DNA from: Plotosus lineatus
Lineage: Eukaryota; Chordata; Actinopteri; Siluriformes; Plotosidae
DNA length: 64,000 nucleotides
Direction: 5' to 3'
NCBI GenBank assembly: GCA_024760905.1
Contig: CM045746.1
Coordinates: 4,861,501-4,925,500 of the forward strand
Shown piece after piece: positions 40,906 to 51,520 of this stretch (within the stretch, counting starts at the first letter, position 1; each line of letters begins with the position of its first letter). Under the pieces are notes generated by a model. That model was not told the DNA's origin. It saw only the letters and a program-made list of their open reading frames with translations, and did no database searches. The position numbers were made by a program, and so were the translations under genes.

Positions 40906-43621
40906 CTTTTCCCTGTGCTGTTACCTTGTCGTGGTGGAGAGGCTTGCATGCCTCAGAGATTCTGGACTCTAGGTCAGGGAAGGATATATCCTTCGGCAGG
41001 TTCAACCATACCGAATTGGTTCCAGATGAGAGACCAGACAAAACACAACACCCGGTCCTCCAGGTTGGGGGTTGGACATAGGGCTAACAACCCTACTCCT
41101 TGAAAAGAAACTCTGTTACGGAAACTATGATGATAAACAATCCTATGGATTCTGATGTGGACTTGAACCAACATGTTGGTTTTATGAACACCCCTGATGA
41201 AAGCCTACTACAGGAAGTTAGGAGTGAGAGATCAAGTCTGCTCAAGCCCAAAACAAAGATACAAATTGTTACATGGAACACACGTACAATGTTTGAAACA
41301 TCCTAAACAGCTCAGGTCATAAATGAGATGAGGCGATACAAGCTCGACATCCTAGGTATCAGTGAATGCCGTTGGACTGTTACTGGTCGCAGAAAAACGA
41401 GAGATGGTTGTCAATGCCACACTCAAGCTCAAACTAAGAAAGAAAAAGAGAGATGGTAACATCAGGAAAGAGTTGGACATTGCTAAGTTAAAATGCCTTA
41501 ACAAAAACAAAGGCTTGGTGATGGAGCTTCGGAACAGATTCACTGCATTAACAGAGACAGATAGTGAAAACCTGAACATCCAAACCAAATGGGAAAACAT
41601 CCAAAATGCATATGTTGAAACTGCAACTAAGATCCTAGGCCACTATGAAAGAAAGAACAAAGAATGGATAACACCTGATACATGGCAAAAAATAGAAGAG
41701 AGGAAACAACTAAAAGCTAAAGTGCTCAACACCAGGTCTGAAAAAATACAACAGCAGTTTCAAGAAGCATATCGACTAAAAGACAAAGAAATCAAGAGAA
41801 GTGCTAGACGAGATAAAAGAGCCTCTGTAGTAGAGCAAGCAACAAGAGCAGAACAAGCTGCAGAAAGAGGTGAAATGAGCATTGTTTATAAGATCACAAA
41901 ACAACTATGTGACAATGGCACACGATCATCAACCCTCGTGAAGGATAGAGATGGTAACATCCTCACCACAGATAAAGAACAGATAGAGAGATGGGTGGAA
42001 CACTTTTGCAGTGTCCTCAACAGAACAGATCCAGCTGAAAACATAACACCATCACTAACAGCAGATGAACTCAACATCAACACCAACCCCCCATCTGAAA
42101 GTGAAGTCTACAAAGCCATCAAGAAACAAGAAAGTGGAAAAGCTGCTGGGTTTGACTCCATTCATGCAGAAATGATAAAGGCTGATATTAACACCTCAAC
42201 AAGAGTACTAACACGGCTGTTCAACACCATCTGGAAGGAGGAAGACATCCCTGAAGACTGGTCAAAAGGTCTCATCGTCAAACTTCAAAGAAAGGCGACC
42301 TACAGAACTGCGATAACTGGCAAGGCATCACACTGCTTGCGGTACCAGCTAAAGTTTTCTGTCATATCCTTCTAAGCAGAATTGAAAACAGCATTGACAT
42401 CAAACGCCGCAAAGAACAAGCGGGGTTTCGACGAGGGAGAAGCTGCATTGACCAGATCTTCACACTGAAGAACATCCTTGAACAATGTGTGGAATGGAAC
42501 ACACAATTGTACATAAACTTTATAGACTTCCAAAAAGCTTTTGACAGCCTGCACCGTGACACCTTATTGGAGATCTTGGAGTCATATGGAATCCCCCCCA
42601 AAAAAATCATAAACCTGATTCAGATGTTCTACAATAAGTATGAATGTTCTGTGATCATAGATAGTAAACTCTCCAAGTGGTTCCCAGTAAGATCAGGTGT
42701 GAGACAAGGTTGCATCATTTCTCCAATCCTCTTCCTTGTTGCACTGGACTGGATCATGAGAGAAACAACATCTGACAAACCAAGAGGTATACAGTGGACC
42801 CTCTTTTCCCAGCTAGAGGATTTGGATTTTGCAGATGACATTGCTGCACTCTCAGCAAATGTAAACTACCTCCAAGAGAAGACCAACCGACTGTACAGCT
42901 TTGGAAAGCAAATTGGCCTATACATCAATGTCTCCAAAACTAAAATTATGAACATTGGAGCAGAGAGAGATGTAACAGTCAAAGTTGATGAACAACCTCT
43001 TGAAAATGTTGATAAATTCACATACCTAGGAAGCTTTGTCTGCAAAGAAAACTCCAGCAGTAAAGATATTCAGTCCAGACTCTCCAAAGCTCGATGTGCC
43101 TTTGCCAGACTTCGCCCCATCTGGAAGTCTAAACGGTACACTCAGAGGACAAAGGTACAGCTTTTCAACAGCAACGTCAAAGCTGTCTTACTATATGGCT
43201 CGGAGTGTTGGCATGTGGTGCAGAGTGACATGAAGAAAATCAAGACCTTCTTCAACAAATTGCCTGAGGTACATCTACAGCATATTCTGGCCAAAAACCA
43301 TCTCAAACTATGAACTGCACAAGAAAGCCAAATGTGCAAGCATTGAACATCAGATAAAACTCCGACGCTTAAGATGGCTTGGACACATGCTCAGAATGGA
43401 TAACAACAGGATTCCCAAAGTGGCTCACAGATGGACTCCACCTGGAAAGAGAAGCAGAGGACGACCAAAAACAACATGGAGAAGAATGATAACATCAGAA
43501 CTGAAAGGATGAGCTGAAAGGAACACCAGCTGCTGAAAGGCAGCACAGGATAGGTCCAGATGGAGGACAATCATCATGGCCTTATGTTCCACTGGGAACG
43601 AAGAGGATTAAGTAAGTAAGT
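40906..43621 (+). mobile_element. Second RTE-like (RTEX-type?) LINE with target duplication
   Basis: Bounded by ATAAGCTCTAT on both sides and ending in a short TAAG repeat (TTAAGTAAGTAAGT). The 5' leader at 40,906-41,100 has CCTTGTCGTGGTGGAGAGGC. Unrelated at sequence level to the main RTE family. The clade call rests on the order WNTRTM endonuclease start, long basic linker, RT with FADDIA, and short C-terminus. Confidence 0.85.
41262..43510 (+). pseudogene. RTE-like endonuclease-RT polyprotein, endonuclease deleted
   Basis: Endonuclease start IQIVTWNTRTMFETS, stop, then MRRYKLDILGISECRW (41,262-41,390). An abrupt junction follows, so most of the nuclease is missing. Linker and RT start lie in one 337-codon frame at 41,362-42,375: NKEWITPDTWQKIEERKQLK, KQESGKAAGFDSIHAEMIKA. 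A frameshift near 42,290 is followed by RT core 42,489-43,313: INFIDFQKAFDSLHRDTLLE, GVRQGCIISPILFLVALDWI, catalytic FADDIAALSA, TYLGSFVCKE. The C-terminal LRRLRWLGHMLRM region is shifted again after 43,270. Not functional. Confidence 0.85.
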
Positions 43622-43632
43622 ATAAGCTCTAT
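43622..43632. repeat. Target-site duplication, right copy, of RTEX-like LINE
   Basis: Exact copy of 40,895-40,905. Confidence 0.9.
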
Positions 43633-43731
43633 GATGCGACTCAAACGCCGGCTAAACGCAGTCTCTTCTGAAGAAATAAGACTTTCTCCTGAAGAAACGA
43701 CAGTTTTCTCTGAAATGCCTGAAGAGGAATA
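43633..43731 (+). pseudogene. Tigger transposase C-terminus
   Basis: The frame SSEEIRLSPEETTVFSEMPE, EE, stop (about 43,665-43,731) is the acidic C-terminus of the T1 transposase. The same tail is seen antisense at 24,410-24,490 and 56,455-56,520. Only this last piece of the gene survives here, between the RTEX-like and Rex3-like insertions. Confidence 0.5.
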
Positions 43732-43780
43732 ATCATCTGAACTGTTGTAAAGCTGTAGTATTAGAGTCTTGGTCAATTAT

Positions 43781-45353
43781 TATTTCAGTACATCATCATC
43801 ATCATCTTCTTCCGCTTAGTCCGGGGTCGGGTCGCGGGGGCAGCAACCTTAGCAAAGAGGTCCAGACGTCCCTCTCCCGAGCCACTTCCTCCAACTCTCC
43901 CGGGGGGACACCGAGGTGGTCCCAGACAAGCCGAGAGACATAGTCCCTCCAGCGTGTTCTAGGTCGACCTCGGGGTCTCTTCCCGGTTGGACATGCCCGA
44001 AACACCACACCAGGGAGGCGTCCGGGGGGCATTCTGACCAGATGCCCGAGCCACCTCAACTGGCACTTCTCAATGCGGAGGAGCAGCAGATCTACTCTGA
44101 GCTCTCCCCGGATGGCGGAGCTTCTCACCTTATCTCTAAGGGAGAACCCCGCCACCCAGCGAAGGAAGCTCATTTCAGCCGCTTGTATCCGTGATCTTGT
44201 TCTTTTGGTCATTACCCAAAGCTCGTGACCATAGGTGAGGGTTGGAACGTAGATCGACTGGTAAATTGAGAGCTTCGCCTTGCGGCTCAGCTCCTTCTTC
44301 ACCACGACGGACCGGTACAGGCACCGCTTAACAGCAGAGGCTGCAGCGACCCGTCTGTCGATCTCTCGCTCCATCCTTCCCTCACTCGTAAACAAGACCC
44401 CAAGATACTTAAAATCCTCCACTTGGGGCAGGACCTCATTCCCGACCCGGAGGGTGCATTCCACCATTGTCCGACTGAGAACCATGGCCTTGGACTTGGA
44501 GGTACTGATCTTCATCCCGGCTGCTTCGCACTCAGCTGCGTATCGCTCCAGTGAGAGCTGGAGGGCCCGATTTGATGAAGCCAAAAGGACAACATCATCC
44601 GCAAAAAGCAGAGACGATATCCGATAGCCACCAAACCAGAACCCCTCATCGCCTCGACTGCGCCTAGAAATTCTGTCCATAAAAATTATGAACAGAATCG
44701 GTGACAAAGGACAGCCTTGGTGGACTCCAACTCCCACTGGAAACGAATCCGGCCTGCTGTTACCAATACAGACCAAACTCTGGCTCCGGTGATACAGCGA
44801 CCGAATAGCTCGTAGCAACGGATCCGGAACGCCGTACTCTCGGAGCACGCCCCACAAGATCTTCCGAGGGACACGGTCGAAAGCCTTCTCCAAATCCACA
44901 GATTGGGCAATCTCCCAGCCCCCTCCAGAATCCTGTGGAGCGTATAGAGTTGGTCAAGAGTGCTGCGGCCAGGACGAAAACCCCATTGCTCCTCCTGAAT
45001 CCGAGGTTCGACTATCGGTCGGATCCTCCTCTCTAGTACCCCTGCATAGACTTTCCCAGGTAGGCTGAGGAGTGTAATTCCCCGATAATTGGAACACACC
45101 CTCCGGTCCCCCTTCTTAAAAATTGGGACCACCACCCCAGTTTGCCAATCCAGAGGTACAGTCCCTGATGACCACGCGATGTTGCAGAGACGTGTCAACC
45201 AAGACAGTCCTACAACATCCAGAGCCCTGAGATATTCCGGGCGGATCTCGTCCAACCCCGGAGCTCGACCACCAAGGAGCTTTACCGAGGAGCTTTTTGA
45301 CAACCTCAGTGACTTCCACTCCAGTGATGGGCGGACCCTCACTATTTCAGTAC
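43781..45353 (-). mobile_element. Rex3-like RTE LINE, 5'-truncated, with 11-bp target duplication
   Basis: TATTTCAGTAC lies at 43,781-43,791 and 45,343-45,353; the element fills 43,792-45,342 on the minus strand. Its 3' end is a short (GAT)n run (read as CATCATCATC), as in Rex3-type elements. The endonuclease is missing. GC-rich compared with its AT-rich host. Confidence 0.85.
43802..45330 (-). pseudogene. Rex3-like reverse transcriptase, one main frameshift
   Basis: Minus strand. Upstream piece 45,316-44,900: KLLGGRAPGLDEIRPEYLRA, VPIFKKGDRRVCSNYRGITL, QWGFRPGRSTLDQLYTLHRI. A frameshift at about 44,900 is followed by an uninterrupted 365-codon frame: MDLEKAFDRVPRKILWGVLR, VGVHQGCPLSPILFIIFMDR, catalytic LLFADDVVLLASS, and C-terminal LRWLGHLVRMPPGRLPGVVF. 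The TGA stop at 43,802 is made by the first bases of the 3' GAT repeat, so there is almost no 3' UTR. Family by recall of Rex3 features; the RT assignment itself is firm. Confidence 0.88.
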
Positions 45354-45419
45354 AGTCCAAGTTAATGTTTAGAATGTTTGTGTGTGTCTGCTTTTCCCCT
45401 GCTCCGGCTGAGGGCCATG

Positions 45420-45891
45420 GCTGAGCTCATTTGCACGAAGCCAAACGCAGCTGGCAAGCAAACACAAATGAACAGACATGGAAAAACTTCAACCTGCAGA
45501 CCAGCTGATTGCCAAAACTTGGGACGCGCTATCTGTCACATAAACACTGCAGTGTGTGAGTCCTGTCGTGTCGAGTCCTCACCCCGTATCAACCAGACTA
45601 TAAAGCCATCAGCAAAACCATGCAGCACCAGAAGTCGCATTAATAGTAAGCAGTGGTTTAGTGGCTGAGTTGCATGTACTGACTTAATTTGGTCTACTTT
45701 ATAGTTGATCAACGTAAATTTCCGTGAACGTATATATAAAAAGCGGAGATGAAGTGCTAAATAGTTCTAAAGCCAAAGCCATACCCTCCCCGTGCCTCGG
45801 TCGCTTCACTGCCATCGTGTACTCACATTTTTTGACCACTACAGCACTGATAGTAAGAAGTTCTTTTCTTATTAATAAATAACTTCATTAT
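45420..45891 (+). other. Unassigned sequence between T1 and gypsy LTR
   Basis: Not simple repeat. Contains a TATATATAAAAAGC box at about 45,730 and GCCATCGTGTACTCAC, which may be 5' flank of a Tigger-type element (promoter and leader), but no coding start follows because the LTR element intervenes. No firm identification. Confidence 0.25.
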
Positions 45892-46247
45892 TGTTATGGT
45901 CCGTGCTGGCTAGCGGCATTAATTCTCTTCTCTAGTCATTGCAAGTGCTGGCGAGGGGTGTGGCGGTTGCCGGCAGACGAGTTCCAGCAGAGCGCACCTG
46001 GTCCCAATCAGCAAGCAGCTAGCTATAAATGGGTGCGGTGCACTTCCCTGCGCTGTCAGAAGATTGTTTTCCCTGTGATTCTGCTCCTCGGCTTTCTCTT
46101 TGACCCCTAGTTCTTGTTTCGTGCTCGACCAGTTCCATCGACTTAGTATTCCTGTGATTTACATTTCCTAGTGCTTAAATAAATCGTTTGAACCTTCTTT
46201 TGGTCTCCTGCATCTCTGGGTCCAACGCATACACTCCAGGTGTAACA
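45892..46247 (+). repeat. Gypsy 5' LTR
   Basis: 356 bp from TGTTATGGTCC to AGGTGTAACA, with TG...CA ends. Promoter and processing signals are in the expected order: TATAAA at 46,024-46,029, AATAAA at 46,178-46,183. I found no second LTR to the right, so length comes from the boundaries only. No clear tRNA primer-binding site follows. Confidence 0.7.
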
Positions 46248-46266
46248 GAATCTTCTGACCTGAAAC

Positions 46267-47240
46267 ATGGACCCAGCGGAGACCGCGCAGCTTCGGAAGG
46301 CACTATCCGACCAGGGCGCCCTGCTGGGATGACACGACACCACCTTGCATTAGATGATGGACAATCTCCAGCACATCTCCACCAGCTTGGCACAGCTCGG
46401 CGGAAGGATGGACGCCATCGCCACTCACCTCGCTGCCGCGACCCCGTCCCCTCACCCTTCACTTTCCACTGCGGCAGCCGCGCCAGCACCAGCTATACTC
46501 CCCACGCACCGAGAACTACCCATCCCCACGCCAGCCAGGTATTCGGGCGCGATCGGCTCCTGCACACAATTCCTTCACCAGTGTTCGCTCGTCTTCAGTC
46601 AGCAGCCGCTCACATACTCCACTGATCAAGCAAAAACCGCCATCATCATGAGCCTACTCAGGGAGCAAGCCTCGTCTTGGGCGCTAGCGGTCGCCACCCA
46701 TACCCCAGAATTATGTTCCCAGTTAGACCAGTTCATGCGAGAAATGAAGAAGGTTTTCGATTGTCCGGCGAAAGGGGAGGAGGCAAGCTCCCAGCTCCTA
46801 CAAATTCGGCAAGGCTTACCTCCGGTGGCAGAGTACGGCATCCGATTCTGGATTCTCGCCTTCGAAAGCAGCTGGAATGACCCCACGCTTCGGGGGGGCT
46901 TCCCTGCAGGGGCTTAATGAACGGCTGAAAGATGAGCTTGAGGTCCAAGACGAGACGACTATTCTTAAGGAGTTAATCGCCTTGTCCACCAGACTGGACA
47001 ACCAGCTGAGAGAGAGGGCTAGATCCCGGAAGGGGGCCCCACCTCGAACTCACTCGCCATTTCCCCCTCTGAGGGAGGATGACGGTCAAGAACCCATGCA
47101 GGTGAACCGCACCAGACTGACGGCTGAAGAGAGGCACTGGCGGCTGGCCAACGGTCTCTGCATCTGCTGCGCCGAGAAGGGCCATTACCTCGCCCAGTGC
47201 CCCGCGTGGCAGGGCTCGACAGCTACGAGAGGATTCTCCA
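46267..47240 (+). pseudogene. Gypsy gag, broken
   Basis: Starts MDPAETAQLRKALSDQGALL, then stops at TGA and TAG within the first 30 codons. The matrix/capsid-like part is open at 46,354-46,917 (ARYSGAIGSCTQFLHQCSLV; FDCPAKGEEASSQLLQIRQG). It shifts frame near 46,880, continuing in 46,877-47,482 (GLNERLKDELEVQDETTILK). A CCHC zinc knuckle, CICCAEKGHYLAQCP, is at about 47,157-47,200 and would bind the packaged RNA. Decayed. Confidence 0.85.
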
Positions 47241-47772
47241 CAACACCCAGAAAGCTCCTGCAAGTTCAAGGTACGCTACACTCCGCGCAACACTTTCATC
47301 CTGTAGACGTATTTATTGACTCAGGCGCTGACGCTAACTTTATCAATCCGGGGATGGTTGAGCTCCACGACCTGCCCGTGTTTGAACTCGAGACCCCCCA
47401 AGGAGGTAGTGGCCATAGATGGCCGACTCCTAACTCGCATCACGCACAAGACCAAGCCAGTGAAGCTCACTTTGTCCGGTAACCACCAGGAATATTTGGA
47501 ACTGTTTGTTCTCCCTGCCTCTCTCTCTCCCCTAGTGTTGGGGTGGCCATGATTTCAGACCCCCAATCCCCACATTGACTGGCGCACCCTCACCATACGC
47601 AGCTGGAGTGACCACTGTCTGCAACACTTCTTAATGGCAGCCGTACCCTCCCAAGCTTCACGAACCCCGGTCGACCTGGAGGATCTGGACTTAGCCGGTG
47701 TGCCCAAAGAATATCACGACCTGAAAGAGGGTTTCAGCAAGGACCGGGCTCGCTCCTTACCTCCTCATCAAT

Positions 47773-47780
47773 CGTACGAC
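47773..47780. repeat. 8-bp target duplication, left copy, of hAT element
   Basis: CGTACGAC, repeated at 49,145-49,152; 8 bp is the hAT signature length. Confidence 0.9.
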
Positions 47781-49144
47781 CAGTGTTCCCTCTAAGCTGC
47801 GCGCGTGAGCAATTGCGCAGGTGCTCGCACACCTCAGCGCACAAGAAAATCTATGCAGCGCATAAAATAAAATTCAACATAAACGTATTAATTGCGTTGT
47901 AACTCGGCGAATGACAGGTGTCCAGCCAATGATACGATATGGTTCACTTCCGCTACGCAGCCAATCATAGCATTGACATTGCTACTACATTGTCATAGCC
48001 TACACGCGCCGTGCAGGTTAGCAAGCCAACACCAGTGCGGCGGAGTTAAGAGACGCAAATGCTAACCCCTTATCATGGCGAAACGAACGGGCAGCGACAC
48101 ATCCACTCACCAAGCCAAAGTAAAAAAGAAATACGGTTCATTTAAGATGGAATGGCTGTCGGAGTATGTGCAAATAGAACAAGCGGTGAAACTGGGTGAT
48201 ATTTTTTCTTTTTCGAGTGAGAAAGGTCTACTCTGCAAAACGTGCAGCAAAGCCAAAGTAGCATCTTGTGGATATTTGTGCTACTTTTCAAGCTTCCAGT
48301 GCAGATTGTGAAAGAGGATTTAGTTTAATGAATCACATCAAAACAGCATCCAGAAATCGTCTTAAAGTGGCACATCTGGACCAGCTGATACGCATAAAAT
48401 CAAAGCAAGAAGCAGATGAAGCCATCAACCTGGACAAAGTGTACACCCATTGGAGAAGTGAGAAGGCCAGACGTGAACAATAAGGTACAATTTAAGTCAG
48501 ATTTGTGTGTATTCTAGTGACATTTATTAAGATTGTTTAATTATGGATATGAGTCATTAAATGCTGTTACTACTAGATAATTTACAGGCAGTAGAAATGC
48601 TAATAAAAAACTGAGTAATTAGATATTTTACAGACAAAGAGTTACATGAATTTACACTGTATCACAAGCAACAACACACGCCATTGTGCAAAATGTGAAT
48701 GTTTTAACAAAACATAACAAAATGTTATGTCTGAAAGGTGTATATGTATCATTTCTTCCAGAACTGGACCCTAAGCCAGGCAACAACTGGTCCTCTTTTA
48801 GGCCAAAGCAGGACTCTTTCCATTGCCAAAGCAGGACTCCTCCCATGGCTAAAGCAGGACTCTCACATATAACATACTACACATCTCATGAAAAACAAGA
48901 TTTTTGTCTTTAATTTTAAGTGGGCCAAATCACTTCTAATAAAAGTAAACTAATGAAAATTGCTGCTGCAATTTGATTCTTTTAATAAGCCATGTAACTT
49001 GCCATGATCTAAAGCTTTGAAGTGTGATACTGGTGTCGTGGTGTGGCCACAGCACGCCCACCTGATGTCGCTCACAATGGTCCTCAGTGTGCTCAGGGAG
49101 CTTATGTGTTTGCTCGGACACATGAAAAATTAGAGGGAACATTG
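47781..49144 (+). mobile_element. hAT deletion derivative inserted in gypsy pol
   Basis: Terminal repeats CAGTGTTCCCTCTAAGCTGC and the complement of CAATGTTCCCTCTAATTTTT; 8-bp duplication CGTACGAC on each side. It retains the start and end of the transposase but lost the middle. Removing it and one duplication restores a continuous gypsy sequence, so it is the later insertion. Confidence 0.92.
48075..48483 (+). pseudogene. hAT transposase with N- and C-terminal ends only
   Basis: N-terminus: MAKRTGSDTSTHQAKVKKKY, GSFKMEWLSEYVQIE and LLCKTCSKAK (start of a zinc-finger-like segment). At about 48,262 the internal domain is missing. The next frame carries the hAT C-terminal dimerisation region: TFQASSADCERGFSLMNHIK, TASRNRLKVAHLDQLIRIKS. 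The S.C.RGFS..N.IK...RN.L....L..L.RI pattern is the standard hATC signature. Neither catalytic aspartates nor the RNase H-like core remain. Confidence 0.85.
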
Positions 49145-49152
49145 CGTACGAC
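49145..49152. repeat. 8-bp target duplication, right copy, of hAT element
   Basis: Exact copy of 47,773-47,780. Confidence 0.9.
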
Positions 49153-51520
49153 TGCACCATTGACCTACTCCCAGGTTCCACGCTCCCTTCCCAGTGACTA
49201 TACAACCTCTGTAAGCCGAAGAAAGACGCCATGGAGGCATACATTAACGAGTTGCTGGCTGCAAGTCTCATTCAGCCCTCATCTTCCCCAGTAGGTGCGG
49301 GATTCTTCTTCGTCAAAAAAAAAGACAAGATCCTGAGACTTTTCATTGATTACACGGGCCTGAACCAGATCACCATAAAAAACAAGTACCCTCTCCCCCT
49401 AATTGATTCAGCCTTCACCCACACAAGATGCTACCATTTTTTCCAAGCTGGACCTGAGAAATGCCTACTACTTTGTCCGAATTCGGGAGAGGGTCGAGGG
49501 GAAGATGTCTTTCAACACGCCCCTGGGGCACTTCGAATACCTGGTCATGCCATTCGGACTAACCAATGCCCCGGCGGTTTTCCAAGCTCTGGTCAACGAT
49601 GTACTGAACCGCTTTGTATTCGTATACCTGGACGACATTCTAAGATCTTCTCTAGAGACCAAGACGAACAGCTCCGCCACTTGAGAATGGTACTAAAGAG
49701 GCTCCTGGAGAACAGATTGTTTGTTAAGGCAGAAAAATGTGAGTTTCATGTCCCCTCAGTCTCTTTCCTGGGGTTCATCGTGGAGAAGGGGCAGATAGGA
49801 CCCGATCCGGCGAAGGTGAAGGCGATGGCGGCGTGGCCGACTCCAGGGACGCGGAAACAGCTGCAGAGGTTCCTGGGGTTCGCAAACTTCTATCGCCGGT
49901 TTGTGCAGGACTACAGTCGCCTAGCAGCCCCCCTCACACAGTTGACATCACCCAAGACCCCGTTCCAGTGGTCCCCAAGTGCCCAGGCGGCATTTGACAG
50001 GCTGAAGGCTAAATTCGTCCACGCGCCTGTACTGATCCACCCAGACCCCTCGCTGCAGTTTGTGGTGGAAGTCGATGCCTCGGACTCAGGGGTGGGGGCG
50101 GTCCTCTCCCAATGGTCACCTACAGACCAAACGCTACACCCATGCGCCTTCTTCTCCCATAGCTTGTCCCCGGCAGAACAGGATCACAATGTTAGGAATC
50201 GCGAGCTGCTGGCGGTGGTCTTGGCGCTCCAGGAGTGGAGGCACTGGCTGGAAGGGGCAGCTCACCCCTTCGTGGTCTGGACCAACCATAAAAGCCTATC
50301 CTACCTCCGTACAGCCAAGAGGTTGAACTCCCGTCAGGCACGATGGTCACTCTACTTGGGGAGGTTCAACTTCACACTGACATACCGACCCGGCTCCCGG
50401 AATACAAAGCCAGACGCTCTCTCCAGGCAGTTCTCCTCGGGTGAAGACACTACTATGGAGACCATCCTGCCCTCCTCCTGTATACTTGGAGCAGCCCAAT
50501 GGGAGGTAGAATGGCTAGTTCAGGACGCCCATTAGGGGGAATCAGAGCCTGTCGGGTGCCCCCAAGGTCGAATATATGTTCCCCCGCCGGCAAGAACCAC
50601 AGCACTCCAGTGGACTCACTCCTCAAAATTAGCCTGCCACCCTGGAGCCCACATGCTTCTGGTGGCCAACGATGGCAGCTGACACCAGGGAGTTTGTGGG
50701 AGCTTGCGCCATCTGTACCCGGAGCAAGTCGTCCCTTCGTGCACCCATGGGTCTCCTCCAACCCTTATCAGTTCCCCATCGCCCCTGGTCGCACATTGCG
50801 GTGGATTTTGTCACAGCTTTACTCCCGTCTGAGGGCAACACTGTTATCCTGACAGTAGTGGACAGGTTCTCCAAGGCAGTCCATTTCGTTGCCCTATCCA
50901 AACTTCCCTCAGCAATGGAAACAGCTAGTCTCCTAGTCCAACACGTCTTTCGCCTTCATGGCAATCCCCCAGGACGTCATTTCAGACCGGGGCCCCTAGT
51001 TTGCATCCAGAGTTTGGAAGGCGTTCTGCGACACTTTGGGAGTCTCCTGCAGCTTGACCTCTGGCTACCATCCTCAGTCAAATGGGCGGGCGGAATGCAC
51101 AAATCAAAGCCTCGGCTCCTCCCTGCGCTGCATCGCCTCCCGCTTCCCAGCCTCCTGGGCCACACACCTCCCATGGGTTGAATACGCACACAATTCTCTG
51201 ATCTGCACCGCCACTGGGATGTCCCCCTTCATGGTGATTAATGGGTTCCAACCCCCCCTGTTTCCCAGCCAGTAGGTCGAAGTGGCCGTCCTATCGGTCC
51301 AGGTACAGTTTCACAGAGCACGCCGGGTCTGGAAGGAAGCACGGACTGCCCTGGAACGAATAGTGGGCCCAAACCGGAGGATTGCTGATTGCCACCGAAC
51401 CCCGGCACCTCCCTACACGGTCGGGCAACAAGTGTGGCTCTCCTTCCGGGACCTGCCCCTGCAAGTTGACTGGATATATCCCACAATTCCTCGTTATAAT
51501 TACTTCCGGTTTAGCGAAAA

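Larger units (their letters stand above)
39624..45420 (+). mobile_element. Tigger-like T1 element hosting three younger insertions
   Basis: Starts CAGTAGGCCCTCGTTATTTG at 39,624. T1 sequence continues to about 39,886, again at 43,633-43,781, and again from 45,343, each interval separated by an insertion with its own duplicated target. The right boundary is unclear; T1-like sequence fades after about 45,390. It may extend to the gypsy LTR at 45,892. Confidence 0.7.
47241..51480 (+). pseudogene. Gypsy pol: protease, RT, RNase H, integrase remnants
   Basis: Protease: VDVFIDSGADANFINPG (47,305-47,355; usual motif D-S/T-G-A, here DSGA). It continues to SLPPHQS at the hAT site and resumes at 49,153. 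[22 protein letters not shown], then frameshift, [38 protein letters not shown], and catalytic VYLDDI (49,620). A further shift follows. RNase [20 protein letters not shown] (50,058-50,115) and [20 protein letters not shown]. Integrase: [40 protein letters not shown], then frame-broken VISDRG and NGRAEC. Ends at the [12 protein letters not shown] linker. Many frameshifts. Confidence 0.88.
45892..51490 (+). mobile_element. Ty3/gypsy LTR retrotransposon, 3'-truncated, split by a hAT insertion
   Basis: Order: LTR, gag, protease, RT, RNase H, integrase, as in Ty3/gypsy (Metaviridae). Interrupted at 47,781-49,144 by a hAT derivative. It stops within the integrase C-terminal region at about 51,480 ([12 protein letters not shown]), next to the Harbinger element; chromodomain and 3' LTR are absent. 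High GC compared with its neighbours. Confidence 0.9.

Noticed and set aside
39624..45420. Whole 39.6-45.4 kb block as a single large composite transposon carrying cargo
   Set aside because: Separate target duplications for the two LINEs and complete TIRs for the Tc1 show independent later insertions.
45420..45668. 96-codon frame just before the gypsy LTR
   Set aside because: No motifs, no start context and no partner exon; probably flank of a Tigger-type element.
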